A program made the translations under genes and the position numbers. From Capronia americana (taxonomy: Eukaryota > Ascomycota > Eurotiomycetes > Chaetothyriales > Herpotrichiellaceae): a stretch of DNA of 64,000 nucleotides. Location: assembly GCA_016110215.1 (NCBI GenBank), contig JADWQD010000016.1:496001-560000 (forward strand). Direction: 5' to 3'. Position 1 is the first letter of the stretch. The number at the start of each line of letters is the position of its first letter. This document shows, one piece after another, positions 32,710 through 43,361 of this stretch. The notes under the pieces are model-generated. The model worked only from the letters and a program-made list of their open reading frames with translations. It was not told the DNA's origin and did not search any database.

Positions 32710-35061
32710 ATGGAACATCTTGTTTACATACCCGCCCATACACAAGGACCCAAAGCAGCCATCCAAGCCCACATTCTTGACGAAGGATCCATTCCTTCCG
32801 CTGACGAAGTTGAGGCTGTAGAGCCAGTGACGCCGTGGCTAGGCTTTGCCCATGATGAGAAGAACCTAGGTCCTTTTCATATGTATGGTCCCTCATCAGG
32901 ATGGAGAGTGGAAAAGGTCTGGGATGGTGAGTTGCGCCACTCCCATGACTCATTAGGTACGCTACCCAGCGATCAGGTCGCTGAAAGAGTAGCGGCACTG
33001 CTGCAGTCGTGGCTTTATTTTGGCCTTTTGGAAGCCTTTCTCGACAAGAAGGTCAAAATCTCATTCATGACAAAGCGGCGTCCGAGCACTTCAACTGTGT
33101 TGTACAGCAAAAACCTTTGCCACGTCTTACAAGGTCGAGTATTTCAACTTCGCTCTAATGATGACAAGGCAAAGAAAAAACTCAACGACCAGATACAAAA
33201 CGACATCTCGCTAGCCCACGACTGGATTACACGATTTACCGCCTGGAGCGTCGAAGCTTTCCATTCCAAATTGGAAGCCAGCTATCCAGGTTTCATGAAG
33301 CTGGTTGGAGTAATCACACCGGCCATTGTGCGCCTGGCGGAGGCGCTTGAATGCACCTGCATCCATGCCCTGCCCAATCTCCAGACGTTGGGGGCCCGCG
33401 ACTGGTACTACCCATACTTCGTGGGCGCATCTCGAAGAAAGATCTTCTTGGACCTTGGCTGGTGTCCTTTCACGATCAAGCTACTCGAAGAGACCACAAG
33501 CCAATCGCTACTGGACTGGGTTGTTAGCCGAAAAAAGAGATATCCCATTGCAGGACATGCGCAGTGTGACTCTAATGAATGCGTGCGCAACAAAATCGAT
33601 GAATGGTCGTACGTGCAGCAGCACGCCATGCCGGACTGTGAATGTCCAAAGCTTAAGCCCAATGTTGCTGCAATTCCTGCGGTCCTTGTCGAGTCTCTAA
33701 TTCCTCTCATCACTGTTCAACGGCTCGAGACTGAAGTGACGATCGAGGTTTCCGATGCGCCACTGGAGTCGCCAAGTTCCTACGTCGCCATCTCACACGT
33801 CTGGGTCGATGGCCTGGGTGGGAGCACTGAGACTGGTCTCCACCGATGCCAGGCTCTCCGTCTCCAGACCCTCGTGTCACAGCTCATGAATATCAGTCCT
33901 GCACCATTTTGGATCGACACTCTCTGTATACCGGAGCAGATCGAATACCGAAACGCAGCGATCTTGCAGATGCGAAACGTCTACCGGAACGCGACGGCGG
34001 TTCTAGTCCTGGACAAGAGCATCCAGATTTGCAAGACAACAGCTTCTACAGAAGAGATCCTGTTATCCATTTATTCCTCGCCATGGATGCAACGAATGTG
34101 GACCTATCAGGAGGCCGTGCTTGGGAAGCGACTTGTCTTTGTGTTAGAAGATGGTCTCTGGGAGTACAAGATCAACACGTTTCCTTCCATGAGACCCAGT
34201 GTTGCTGTCGTCTGGCGCTGTCTCGCTGCGAATATCTACAGGCTGCGTACTGATCGCGATTCAATCAATATCGGCCACGTGTATTCGGCTCTGAGGTGGC
34301 GCAGCACCAGTCGACGAGAAGACGAATTGCTTGTTGTGTCGACGCTCCTTCGGGCTGAATCGAAAGATCTCTTTGACGTGAACGGTAAGGAAAGAATGAA
34401 ACGGCTTTGGTTAAAATTGAAACTTGTCCCGTATGATATCCCGCTACTCGATGGACCAAAGCTCGCGGTGCCAGGTTTCAGATGGGCACCAAGTACTTTC
34501 ATGCACCGATCGAAAATCAAGTTGGACACGGAGAACGCGGGTTTGAAATCTGCCTGCACGACGCGTGGGCTCTTGGGCGACTATATGACTGTTATGCTAG
34601 CACGCCCCCTCCATGGCAACCGTGGAGGTGACGGTGACAAAGGCAAGGGAACGAACTCGATATTCCATGTTTATGTTCATCAAGAGGACGAGGATGCGCC
34701 GAGAACACGGGACGACAAAGCTCACTGCGTACTGAGACTCTACTGTAATGAAAACTGGCCCAAAGATCCCGACACCGACCCATTCGATATGCTACTTCTC
34801 GGTGGCAACAAAAGGCCAGAGAGTGGACAGTGGCTACCCGCGGCTGCTTTGGTGAGACAACGCCCACAGACGACGCGACCGGGAGTCGAGATTGGGCTAG
34901 ATGCTACCGTGGTGTGCGACTACGTCGGTCGCCTACTTGTAGAAAGGCTACAGATCAACGAAGTTGCTAACAAGCACGGAACGGTAATGTCTGCCGGATC
35001 AGAACAGACTTTCATCAACGCCGCTGGGGTTTGGGTCTATCAACGGCTTTGCATACGGTAG
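32710..35061 (+). CDS. HET-domain protein
   Basis: Single exon, 783 aa from the first in-frame ATG (MEHLVYIPAHTQ). The HET domain lies in the middle (about residues 355-475): YVAISHVWVDGLG, PAPFWIDTLCIPEQ, ILQMRNVYRNATAVLVLD, and the C-terminal W-rich WMQRMWTYQEAVLG. This subfamily carries the HET module after a ~350-residue N-terminal region of unknown function. HET domains trigger cell death on recognition of non-self in vegetative incompatibility, and are TIR-related by structure. No NACHT, WD40 or ankyrin partner domain is visible. Introns cannot be excluded but the frame is uninterrupted. Confidence 0.85.
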   Translation: MEHLVYIPAHTQGPKAAIQAHILDEGSIPSADEVEAVEPVTPWLGFAHDEKNLGPFHMYGPSSGWRVEKVWDGELRHSHDSLGTLPSDQVAERVAALLQSWLYFGLLEAFLDKKVKISFMTKRRPSTSTVLYSKNLCHVLQGRVFQLRSNDDKAKKKLNDQIQNDISLAHDWITRFTAWSVEAFHSKLEASYPGFMKLVGVITPAIVRLAEALECTCIHALPNLQTLGARDWYYPYFVGASRRKIFLDLGWCPFTIKLLEETTSQSLLDWVVSRKKRYPIAGHAQCDSNECVRNKIDEWSYVQQHAMPDCECPKLKPNVAAIPAVLVESLIPLITVQRLETEVTIEVSDAPLESPSSYVAISHVWVDGLGGSTETGLHRCQALRLQTLVSQLMNISPAPFWIDTLCIPEQIEYRNAAILQMRNVYRNATAVLVLDKSIQICKTTASTEEILLSIYSSPWMQRMWTYQEAVLGKRLVFVLEDGLWEYKINTFPSMRPSVAVVWRCLAANIYRLRTDRDSINIGHVYSALRWRSTSRREDELLVVSTLLRAESKDLFDVNGKERMKRLWLKLKLVPYDIPLLDGPKLAVPGFRWAPSTFMHRSKIKLDTENAGLKSACTTRGLLGDYMTVMLARPLHGNRGGDGDKGKGTNSIFHVYVHQEDEDAPRTRDDKAHCVLRLYCNENWPKDPDTDPFDMLLLGGNKRPESGQWLPAAALVRQRPQTTRPGVEIGLDATVVCDYVGRLLVERLQINEVANKHGTVMSAGSEQTFINAAGVWVYQRLCIR

Positions 35062-35703
35062 CAGCGATCAGTAAGAAGACGGCATCTTTCAGCATATATA
35101 CCCATGCAGCGTGGCCACCGAGCTAACCGTTAGACCCGTTCCGTGCGGCTCCAGACCCTATTGGGATATGCCCCTCACAAAACAGAGGTTCAAACCTCAA
35201 ATCTCTGCAGTATTTGATGCTGGATGGATGCGGATACATGTATAGCGCATGGTACTCGTGCGGAGCCATCGAGTCGAGTTCATGCCCGACCGCGCGGCCA
35301 TAAACCCAACTTTCGCTGGATGCTGGTCCCTCGTCGACCTGCGTGCCTGCCTCTTTCCACCACGAGTCTATCCTGCATTAGGTCCCCTCTGCCTTGGTAC
35401 TCGATACCTCCGCTGAGGAAGTCCAGTGCTCGGCTGCCATCATTAGCTGGTGGCGGTGTCGGTAAAGCCGTCGAATCAGAGAACGCGATCATCGACTCAG
35501 CCACGTCGGATGCTGCCGAGCCCGGAGGGAGGAACAAGTAACCAGCTGAAAAGCAATAGAGTGTGGCGACTCGAAGGACCAGAATGACTACAAGCGATCA
35601 CAAGGCAAGGTCCCTTTCTGATGTACTTAACTAGATACCCCCAAGTACCTACTCGTACTCCCCGTCCCGATTCATATTGGTAAGACTTTAGATTACTCCC
35701 ACC
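35062..35703. other. intergenic spacer
   Basis: About 0.64 kb between tandem genes. A chance ORF (35224-35541) has no domain. A GAGGTTCAAACCTC stretch at about 35185 resembles a T-arm, but no tRNA fold surrounds it. Confidence 0.4.
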
Positions 35704-36693
35704 ATGGCCAGGGCGACGACAGACCGACGGCGAGGCAGTATTCAACATGATTTTCCCATTTATCCGGTTTTCCAACAGTTCAAGGGCGTCCGGGGCTGTT
35801 TCACAGGCAAAGGAACCGATCCTCAAAATGAATGTTTCTCATTCGCACGGCCGGCAGCTCATCAACATCCAATTCTGAACCCAAACCACTTCCGCACGAA
35901 CCTCCAGCGGCTCGCTCGCACCATGGGATTCGAGCCTGAGGCACTGGTGTTGCCGAACGGCGCATGGCCTCATTCAGGCCAGGCTATCAAGGATGAGGAC
36001 TATGCTTGGGTGGAAAACCCTGCGTCGGGGACGTTGATGCCGGTCACCAGGAAGAACCAGCCCGTGGCCTATGACGCCGTGGCAAGCCGATCCCCCAGGC
36101 ACGTCCTGGCCGTGCAGGGCGCCGACTGCCCGGCAATCTTCCTCTATGATCCTGGTTCTCGGGTCCTCGGACTCGCCCACGCGGGCTGGAAGCCCTTGGT
36201 GCGCAATGTGGTTGGGAATGTGCTCGATGCTATGGTCGAGCTGGGGGCTCAGCGAGGAAATATCCATGCGTATATCTCCCCCGGCGTTGGGGACCGGTAT
36301 ACTGCGTTCCAGTGGGACGATGGCATGGAAGAGACCGTCAGGAGTGTTTTCGTCCAGGCCGGCCGGAGCGATCTGCTTAAAGATCCGACAATACGCCACT
36401 CCATCACCGCTGAGGATCGTACCAGACTCCAGTCGGCCCTTGGGAGAGAGGTCTGCGAAGTGTCGACCTTGAAGCTCTCCTATTTGGCCACCACGGAGCT
36501 TGTTCGCTGCGGCCTCGCCGAGTGCAATATTTCATGCAACAACGACTCCACCCTTTTGGATCGATACCCATACTTCTCGTCGTTGGATCGAGGAGCCTCG
36601 ACCCCATTCGCATACCACTCGTTCCGGCGCGAGAAACCGAACCATGGCTTAAGCATCAGTCTTTTGTTCCTAACGGACAGCGATGGGAATTAG
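35704..36693 (+). CDS. YfiH/laccase-domain (DUF152) protein
   Basis: Single exon, 329 aa, with a good start context (CACCATGG). Conserved blocks: GVRGCFTGKG near the N-terminus, LPNGAWPHSGQ (His90), VQGADCPAIFLYDP (Cys142), LGLAHAGWKPL (His159) and AYISPGVGDRY. The Cys/His set is the metal site of the multicopper-laccase-domain family (bacterial YfiH, human LACC1/FAMIN). Those members are now known to act on purine nucleosides and related substrates, although they were annotated as polyphenol oxidases. No secretion signal is present, so a cytosolic enzyme is expected. The exact substrate is unknown. Confidence 0.83.
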   Translation: MARATTDRRRGSIQHDFPIYPVFQQFKGVRGCFTGKGTDPQNECFSFARPAAHQHPILNPNHFRTNLQRLARTMGFEPEALVLPNGAWPHSGQAIKDEDYAWVENPASGTLMPVTRKNQPVAYDAVASRSPRHVLAVQGADCPAIFLYDPGSRVLGLAHAGWKPLVRNVVGNVLDAMVELGAQRGNIHAYISPGVGDRYTAFQWDDGMEETVRSVFVQAGRSDLLKDPTIRHSITAEDRTRLQSALGREVCEVSTLKLSYLATTELVRCGLAECNISCNNDSTLLDRYPYFSSLDRGASTPFAYHSFRREKPNHGLSISLLFLTDSDGN

Positions 36694-36779
36694 AAGATGA
36701 GAAACTTCAAGAGAAAGGTTTCCTGGTAAGCCACTTTCCTTCACCAGTGAGCCTCTCTTGGGTGCGAGTTGTATTTGAG

Positions 36780-38543
36780 TTACGGCCCATTTGCCATGCT
36801 AGAACCACGGGTTCGAGTGCCAACAAGGACTGTCATTACCCTTGATCGACCCTTTGGGACGGACGACGGTGTCGATCGTGGCCCAGCTCCTTCATAGCAC
36901 ACGTTGATTGATCCCACATTGGTGCCGTCCGGTCTGAGATTGTGTCTGTCGGTTGGTTCTGTCGTGAATATCGTCTGTTTCCCTTTCACTTTGACCGCCA
37001 GTTCGAATCTTGCCCCTGCAGATTGTCGATGGTGGTCGGACGCGCTGGGGAGGAGAGCATAGGCCGGGCCAAAGAAGACAAGCGTCCAGAAACTCGTCGT
37101 CGTGGCCAGATCTCGGACCTTGAGCGGTCTGGCCTTCACCGTCTGGTGCGTGAACCCCACAATCGTCTTGTTCGAGGCCCGTTTCTGCACATGGCCCGAG
37201 GCTTCTCCGTTCAGCATGATCTCCTTCAAGAACAGGATGTTGCGAAACGAGTCTAGCATGACGCTCAGGTCGATTGCGCTGCTGAACATGGCAGCAACCC
37301 CGAGCGTGAGGGAAGCCAAAAGAGCCAGGGATCCGAGTTGAGAGCCCACCGAGCCGTCGGCCGGCATGCTCGTCCAAACTGAGAAGCCCGTGGTGATGAC
37401 AATGCCAACCATGGTCATGACATTGGCGACGACACCGTCCAGGGCAGTTCTGCCCGATTCCACTGCGCTGGTAATGTCTCTCTTCTGCCAGTCCCCGACC
37501 GTCCTCGCCTCGCTTATCTGCGTATCAGTCAGGAGGTCCTTGTCTGCCACGGGCAACACGCCCACGTCCTGGACCAGCGCGGCAGGACAGACTGAATACG
37601 TGGCGTTGGCGGCGGCTTTCCCCAGTTCCCTGAACACCGGCGACACGGCGCCGCCTTCCAATCGCGATCTGAGTTCCCCGAGCCCGACCGACACGAAGGA
37701 TGCTTTGTTCAACAGACTCCAGCTCGAGCCAGCAATGACCAAAGAGAAGAAGACGTTGAATGTCCGATAGACATACCAGAAGTGGAGACAGAATGCCGCA
37801 GCGTAGACCACCACGACGACCAACCGCGGATAGCTGTCCGGGCCCCTGTTGTTGGTGAGGAATCCGTTGAATGCCAGAGTCGACACCGTCATGCCGAGGG
37901 CCGCCCAGGCACTGACCCATTCCCACACGGCCAGCTGCACCATACTCTTGGTAAGGGACGATCCCGTGGTCAACCACATCGGCGGCCTGGACAGTCGTTG
38001 CTTCGGCGTCGCTCGGCACTGTTCGACGCCCCGCGCGGCCCGCTGCTCCTCCCCGTCCAGTTGGCCCGTGTAAAAGATGCGGATGGCGTCCGATGCGGTT
38101 CCGGGGCCTAGGGGATTCATCGATTCTGTCGATCCATCACTGCCATCAGGCCAAGCGCGAGAAAGCAGATGACCGATATTCTCCTCCAGGATCGCCAGCG
38201 GCAGTTTGCACGTGCTCAGCAGTCTTGTGCCCGGCCCGATCAGCACGGCGTAAGTGGTCGTCGTCAACAGCACGCACGCCACGGCGAGGATCGTGTCCAG
38301 TGCTTGGACGCCGTTCGGGAAGTCTGCCAGCGTCGCGCTGGTGGTTGTGCTCGTGCTCGTACTTGAATTGCTAACAGGAGAGCCATCCCCACCCGCTGGT
38401 ATGGTGCCTGGGGAGTTTCCGACCGGCGAGCCCAGCGGACCCCCTGTGGCAGCAACAGCTACTGCGGTCGCTTGAGTGATCAGGATTGTAGCCCATGATA
38501 GGCAGAGGCCTGCGGGGAATATGAGCAACCCATTTCTCCCCAT
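36780..38543 (-). CDS. multi-pass membrane protein of unknown function
   Basis: Single exon, 587 aa. The N-terminus looks like a signal peptide or anchor, followed by a Ser/Thr/Gly-rich lumenal-type stretch (STSTSTTTS). About seven hydrophobic segments follow, including LDTILAVACVLLTTTTYAVL, VWEWVSAWAALGMTVSTLAF, LVVVVVYAAAFCLHFWYVY, VVANVMTMVGIVITTG, LGSLALLASLTLGVAAM and FWTLVFFGPAYALL. I do not recognise the family. It converges with the YfiH-type gene with only ~86 bp between the stops. Confidence 0.7.
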   Translation of the reverse strand: MGRNGLLIFPAGLCLSWATILITQATAVAVAATGGPLGSPVGNSPGTIPAGGDGSPVSNSSTSTSTTTSATLADFPNGVQALDTILAVACVLLTTTTYAVLIGPGTRLLSTCKLPLAILEENIGHLLSRAWPDGSDGSTESMNPLGPGTASDAIRIFYTGQLDGEEQRAARGVEQCRATPKQRLSRPPMWLTTGSSLTKSMVQLAVWEWVSAWAALGMTVSTLAFNGFLTNNRGPDSYPRLVVVVVYAAAFCLHFWYVYRTFNVFFSLVIAGSSWSLLNKASFVSVGLGELRSRLEGGAVSPVFRELGKAAANATYSVCPAALVQDVGVLPVADKDLLTDTQISEARTVGDWQKRDITSAVESGRTALDGVVANVMTMVGIVITTGFSVWTSMPADGSVGSQLGSLALLASLTLGVAAMFSSAIDLSVMLDSFRNILFLKEIMLNGEASGHVQKRASNKTIVGFTHQTVKARPLKVRDLATTTSFWTLVFFGPAYALLPSASDHHRQSAGARFELAVKVKGKQTIFTTEPTDRHNLRPDGTNVGSINVCYEGAGPRSTPSSVPKGRSRVMTVLVGTRTRGSSMANGP

Positions 38544-39945
38544 GCTGTAAGAAGTAGAAATCAGGGATCGCTTCAGCCTCGTACGCGTCTTGAGATCTAG
38601 GTAATTAATACATGCCGCGCACGGACTGGAGGCAATTCCCGGCAGAATAACTACTGTAACAACTCTCGCGGAACAGATACATAGAATACCACGGCTTTAA
38701 TGTCGCGTCACCGACGACAATCAATTATTGCAGGCAACAGATCCGCCAGCCTGATGAGCAGTTCGCAGTTCGCAGTTCGCCGTTCAGCCCCTTTACCAAT
38801 GAGCCCCAACCACGTGCAGTGCAGGGCAGGGCAGGAGCAAGCGAAACCACTGCCCGCTGAAATCCCCGCGCCAAACCGAATCCGCATGTTCGACTGGGAT
38901 GGAGCACACAGAATACGAGTACGTGGGAAGGAATGTATACGAGGCCGTGGACGAGCTTCGCTGGGGTTTTCCTCTAAAGTCGTCAAGTGAAACACGCCAT
39001 GTGGAGTCCCCAGCGCTCTACTAGGTATGTACGAGTACACAGTACACAGTACACAGCTAATACGACGACAAATGTCCCTTTGTTTCCCTCGGACCATTGC
39101 TGATAATCTAAATGGCTAGTTGCCATAGATGTGACCGTCCGTCGTCTATGGCTTGCATTAGTTGGCGCCAAGTTCGACTTTGGGGACAGGACAGGACCGT
39201 ACGGAGTACTAGTTAAGGGGCCGGATTAGTCCTACCGGTAGGCCAGCCTTTTAACTCGCTATTCTACCACGTACAGTACGAGGTACATGTAGCCCGAAAG
39301 TTTGGACCCGCTGAGGCTCAATTAGAGTTCTTCCTACTGTACTCTGTAATTACTTGGCCTTTTACTCACTTCCTACGAGTACGACGCAGAAGACGACAAT
39401 CATACACTTCGCCCGCGCATAAGGTACAACCCACGGTCAGAACCGTTCAGTATTAAAACCATGTCAAGATCTTAGGGTAGTCATGGATGCCAAGGTTAAT
39501 TACAAGGAACACATAGCACGAGTTTCAAACATATGGAGAATCAGTGCGCAGCGAAGAGATTTCCTGGGTATAAAGCCGAATTCGTTGTTGATTGAGCTCG
39601 CAAGGCCGGTCAATGAGGCTGAGATGCTCCTCTGGCTACCCGTGCTTGCGGTGAGGTGGCAGAAAGTCCTCAAGCCACCCTTTCCAAGCATACTCACCAC
39701 CCGGGTGACAGAAGCGAAGCTTTTCACGTCCACGTGGCCACGAAGACAACTCCAACACACCTTTCATGATGCACCAAGCAGGATTCAAGACTTCAGGATG
39801 CTCAAAGAGCAACCTCTAAAGTGCCCTTGAAACCATAGGCTGCTTGCCGGCTGCGACTAAGCCACTGCCTAGATCCCACGTAGCACCTCATTCCCGTGGC
39901 AAGCAGCGCCAGATTAGCACTAGGATCCGTTCTGAGTACTCTTGC
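38544..39945. other. 1.4 kb spacer with microrepeats
   Basis: Contains three AGTTCGC units at about 38758-38783, three TACACAG units at about 39033-39053, and several GTACGGAGTAC-like motifs around 39200-39290. An ORF at 39483-39830 (115 aa) has no recognisable domain, and I do not call it. Confidence 0.45.
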
Positions 39946-40421
39946 TCAGTCGTCGAGATAGGTCTTGACCTTGCCAAAGAGATTCCCGCACGTCTCACCC
40001 GCATTCTCCCCTGGTCCCCATCCTGGAGCAAACAGGTTCTGACACCAACATTCCCATTGGTTCTTTAGCCCCTGCACACAGGTCTTGGTGACTGCATCGT
40101 CAGAGCACTTGGTGTTACTTGAGAGGATCTTGAGACCATTGGTGTTCTTGCAATCCATAATGCCACTGGCGGAGCTGAAGCCACAAGTCAGCATGCATTC
40201 ATCAAGAGAGGCATGTTCTCTTACCATTCGCAGTTGTTCGCACAATAGTCGCCAGTAAGACCGGAGCAGGTAGGGCTTGATATTCCTAGTCCGAGGCCGC
40301 CTTTGATCGCTTGACATTGCGCACCGCAACCATCATTACCATCTTGGGGTAGCCCAAGGATACCAGGGAGTGCGAGGCCAGGGCTGGAGGCAATGATGGC
40401 CAAGAAAATTTGGAACTTCAT
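39946..40421 (-). CDS. small secreted cysteine-rich protein
   Basis: Two exons, 40421-40225 and 40174-39946, with a 50 bp intron (GTAAGA...TTCAG) that splits a Cys codon; 141 aa. The N-terminus MKFQIFLAIIASSPGLALPG is a signal peptide. The mature part has 12 cysteines, including CGAQC, CANNCEC and WECWC, and no membrane segment or GPI signal. Size, secretion signal and even Cys number suggest an extracellular, disulfide-bonded protein of the effector-like or hydrolase-inhibitor-like kind. I do not recognise a named family. Confidence 0.75.
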
Positions 40422-41442
40422 GGTGTCAGGTCGACTTGGGGAAGCCTCTTTCCTGTCGAACCAGCAAATCCGACTCTCGGCAAAATGTATGTGTTGAAAG
40501 GTCCACTTAGCAGAGATGAAATCTAAGAGCACAAGAGGTTGAAAGACAGAGAACTTGCCTGATCGTTGAACTTATCCAGATCGGATATATCATAGTGAAG
40601 TGAGAAATTCACGTCGGTGACGAGCTGCGCGGCGGTGACAACTCCCTTGTAGTGATATTAGTTCATAGCAATGCCAGCTGTGGTAGTGACAATTGCCTTG
40701 TCAGTGAATAACTCGGTGGTGACGGGTACCGCCACATTCAACTAGACGTAACCATTCAAGGCTGGAGTGATGAATGCACCGAGAAGGGACTGTCGGAGAC
40801 AAATATGACCAAGATTCAATAATTGCCTCATGGCCTCAGAGTTAATCTGTTGAGCCATGTCGCTGCCACTTCACAGAGATGTGAAAAGGGGGTGAGCGAT
40901 GGTGAAAGAAGCATTCCCATTGCGACCGCATTTGTTCCGCTGGCTGTCATCGTTTGTTTCTGGTTTAGAAGTCTGACTGCCCTAGTATTCATGATTGTAG
41001 AAGCTGATCGGAGGCAAATTCAAACGGCGGTCGTAATGGACAGGAGCTTGAAGACAACAAAGGGACACAAGCAGGGAGCGCAGTTACAGAGCGAGGCCCT
41101 CGGTTCGGAATCCGGAGTTTATCCGGCAACGTATCACGTGACACAGTCTGGCACATCAAGTCACGTGCACGGGTGACTTCCAACAAGTTTCCTTGTTGAC
41201 CATCTCAACGTCACTCACTTTCCCATCAGCTATGTTCCTCCTGGCACTATCGGCGTGTCAGTCATCATGATAGACAGGATGGAGTGATAGACCATCAATT
41301 TGTAATCATCTTGTTTACAATTGTACATTCCATTCCACCCCGCTGGACTGACCCATCGAAGATGAATGGCGACATCACACCACGTACCTTTCTATTTCAG
41401 TGCGTCTCATGACGTTGCAGCGCCGTATACAGAACCCCCAAG
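40422..41442. other. intergenic with possible coding relic
   Basis: About 1 kb. The 40560-40810 part, read on the minus strand, resembles decayed protein-coding sequence and is listed separately. The 41150-41440 part probably contains the NAD-kinase promoter, with a CACGTGAC motif near 41135 and again near 41162. Confidence 0.4.
40560..40810 (-). pseudogene. possible decayed coding segment with two in-frame stops
   Basis: Read on the minus strand, the segment gives about 80 codons of protein-like composition (for example NVAVPVTTELFTDKAIV and LVTDVNFSLHYDISD), interrupted by one TAG and one TAA. The family is not recognised. Stop density alone is not decisive, so this is a weak call. Confidence 0.25.
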
Positions 41443-42843
41443 ATGGCAACAATGTGCCTCATAAGACAGAGCCGTTGTGCTCTCATAAAATGGTCTCACC
41501 GATTGGGACCCAAACCTGCTGTGATTCCGCTCTCGTGCACGCGACGTCGACTAGGCATGGCCTCGAATTCGACGCTATCGACAGGACAACATGACAGCGC
41601 CCCCATAACAGAGTCTCCAAACTCGAAAAGGCATCCTCTGAATGATCTGCCTTCGCAAACGTCCTTCCGTCTTAAGCAAACACCGGCGCGAGAACTCCTC
41701 TGTCTTGAATGGTCTCACCCACCTCGCAACATTCTGCTGATCAAGAAGGACTGCTCAGAATCAACGACTGATGCCCTCGTGGAGTTCAACAGACATGTGA
41801 GAAGTACCTACCCGAATGTGAATACACTGGTGGAACCACGGGTCTCAAATGAGCTTGGAAGTGACTTACTCGAGCAACACTTTACGCTGCCAGAGTCTGA
41901 TCAATCAAGACGCCAGTACCATGAAAAGGTCGACCTGGTCGTCACCTTTGGTGGCGATGGCACCATCTTGCACGCATCATCACTGTTCGCGAAAGCCACC
42001 CGCGTGCCTCCCATTTTGTCATTTAGCATGGGTACACTGGGGTTCCTGAGCGAGTGGAAGTTCTCCGAGTACAAGCGAGCCTTCCGAGAAGTCTATATGT
42101 CGGGTGCTGCCTCAGAACGTCATGCGGTCATCGAGAGTGATCCTGCGGCCAAATTTGAGGACGCTAGGGACTTCACAGGCTGGTCGTCAGTGCGTGGGAA
42201 ATCGATGGGATCAGCAAGAGGTGCAAGAGTCTTGGTTCGACAACGTCTGAAGGTCGGCATCTTCGACGCAAAAGGAAACCGACTCAGCAGTAACGGAGGT
42301 GGTAATGGAGATTTCTTGGACGACATGTACGCCATGAATGAGGTCATTCTTCATCGAGGTCGGGACCCTCATCTAGCCATTGTCGATGTTTTCGTCGGGG
42401 GGAGATTCCTCACCGAAGCTGTTGCTGATGGTATGATCATATCGACACCCACCGGAAGCACAGCATACAGTCTGAGCAGTGGTGGGAGCATTGTCCACCC
42501 GCTCGTTAGCTCCTTGCTGCTTACACCCATCTGTGCCCGAAGCTTGAGTTTCCGACCACTCGTTCTTCCATCCACGACTCCCATCACTCTCAAGCTCAGC
42601 GATAAAAACAGAGGCCGGGAGGTCGAGGTCAGCATCGATGGAATGAGACGCACAGAGGGTATCGGCGTCGGCACAGAGCTTCGGGTCTCGGGGGAAGAGA
42701 TCGAGACCGAATCAGGAGTCTTCGCTGGTGGTATTCCCTGTATAATGCGAACGAGCAGTGCCGGAGCTGATGGGGACGATGGCTGGGTAGGCGGGTTGAA
42801 TGGCCTGCTCAAATTCAACTATCCCTTTGGAGAGGAACGATGA
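41443..42843 (+). CDS. NAD(H) kinase, Pos5-like
   Basis: Single exon, 466 aa. The catalytic GGDGT motif (170-174), SFSMGTLGFL, the NE pair in YAMNEVILHRG (299-300) and TPTGSTAYSLSSGG (335-348) are all present, so the enzyme should phosphorylate NAD(H) with ATP. The first ~38 residues are basic, nearly free of acidic residues and end RRRLG, like a mitochondrial presequence, which points to the Pos5 branch that supplies matrix NADPH. A second in-frame ATG (41557, Met39, context GGCATGGCC) would give a form without it. A short overlapping uORF starting about 41409 precedes the main start. Confidence 0.9.
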   Translation: MATMCLIRQSRCALIKWSHRLGPKPAVIPLSCTRRRLGMASNSTLSTGQHDSAPITESPNSKRHPLNDLPSQTSFRLKQTPARELLCLEWSHPPRNILLIKKDCSESTTDALVEFNRHVRSTYPNVNTLVEPRVSNELGSDLLEQHFTLPESDQSRRQYHEKVDLVVTFGGDGTILHASSLFAKATRVPPILSFSMGTLGFLSEWKFSEYKRAFREVYMSGAASERHAVIESDPAAKFEDARDFTGWSSVRGKSMGSARGARVLVRQRLKVGIFDAKGNRLSSNGGGNGDFLDDMYAMNEVILHRGRDPHLAIVDVFVGGRFLTEAVADGMIISTPTGSTAYSLSSGGSIVHPLVSSLLLTPICARSLSFRPLVLPSTTPITLKLSDKNRGREVEVSIDGMRRTEGIGVGTELRVSGEEIETESGVFAGGIPCIMRTSSAGADGDDGWVGGLNGLLKFNYPFGEER

Positions 42844-43361
42844 GGCTGAGAATGGAGTCAACAGGTTGTTGGCGCGCACGACGCAGTCAGTCACATGGCA
42901 TCCAATTCACAGTGCAAGGCAGTTCGCAAATGATGAATTCACCCGGTGCAGTGGATATTCATCCTCGTCGATTCACTTCAACAATAAAGGCGACTACTAC
43001 CGCTGCTGCTGTGACTGCGTCTGTGGAACCGCGCGTTCAATTGCTACATCGACTCCTGGCCGATTTGATCGGATTCTTCCTTGGATTCCCACGACAGCAC
43101 TTGTGACCTGGCGCCAGACCCCCTTCGACATCCTCATCGCCTCCCCAACCCTCCCGTTCTGTTAAGATTCGCCATCGATCTCGATACCAGCGCAGTACGC
43201 TTTCCACCGCGGCCGTTAACACACAAGGAACCTCATCTTCAGGCCCTCCCTCTGCGTTACTTACACAGTAGCTAGCGACGACATTGATCTTCAACCACGC
43301 TGAAGACGTCAAGAACCTAACCGACCACCTCCCGACCACTACTTTGAACACGGCGAGTACC
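42844..43361. other. intergenic between the NAD kinase and an unknown gene
   Basis: About 0.5 kb between tandem genes, presumably the NAD-kinase 3' UTR and the next promoter. An open frame upstream of 43362 (from 43284) is in frame with the next gene but has a weaker start context. Confidence 0.4.

Noticed and set aside
35180..35215. GAGGTTCAAACCTC resembling a tRNA T-arm
   Set aside because: No matching D-arm, anticodon arm or acceptor stem could be folded around it.
39483..39830. 115-codon plus-strand ORF
   Set aside because: No domain or splice partner, and the opposite strand is equally open. Treated as chance.
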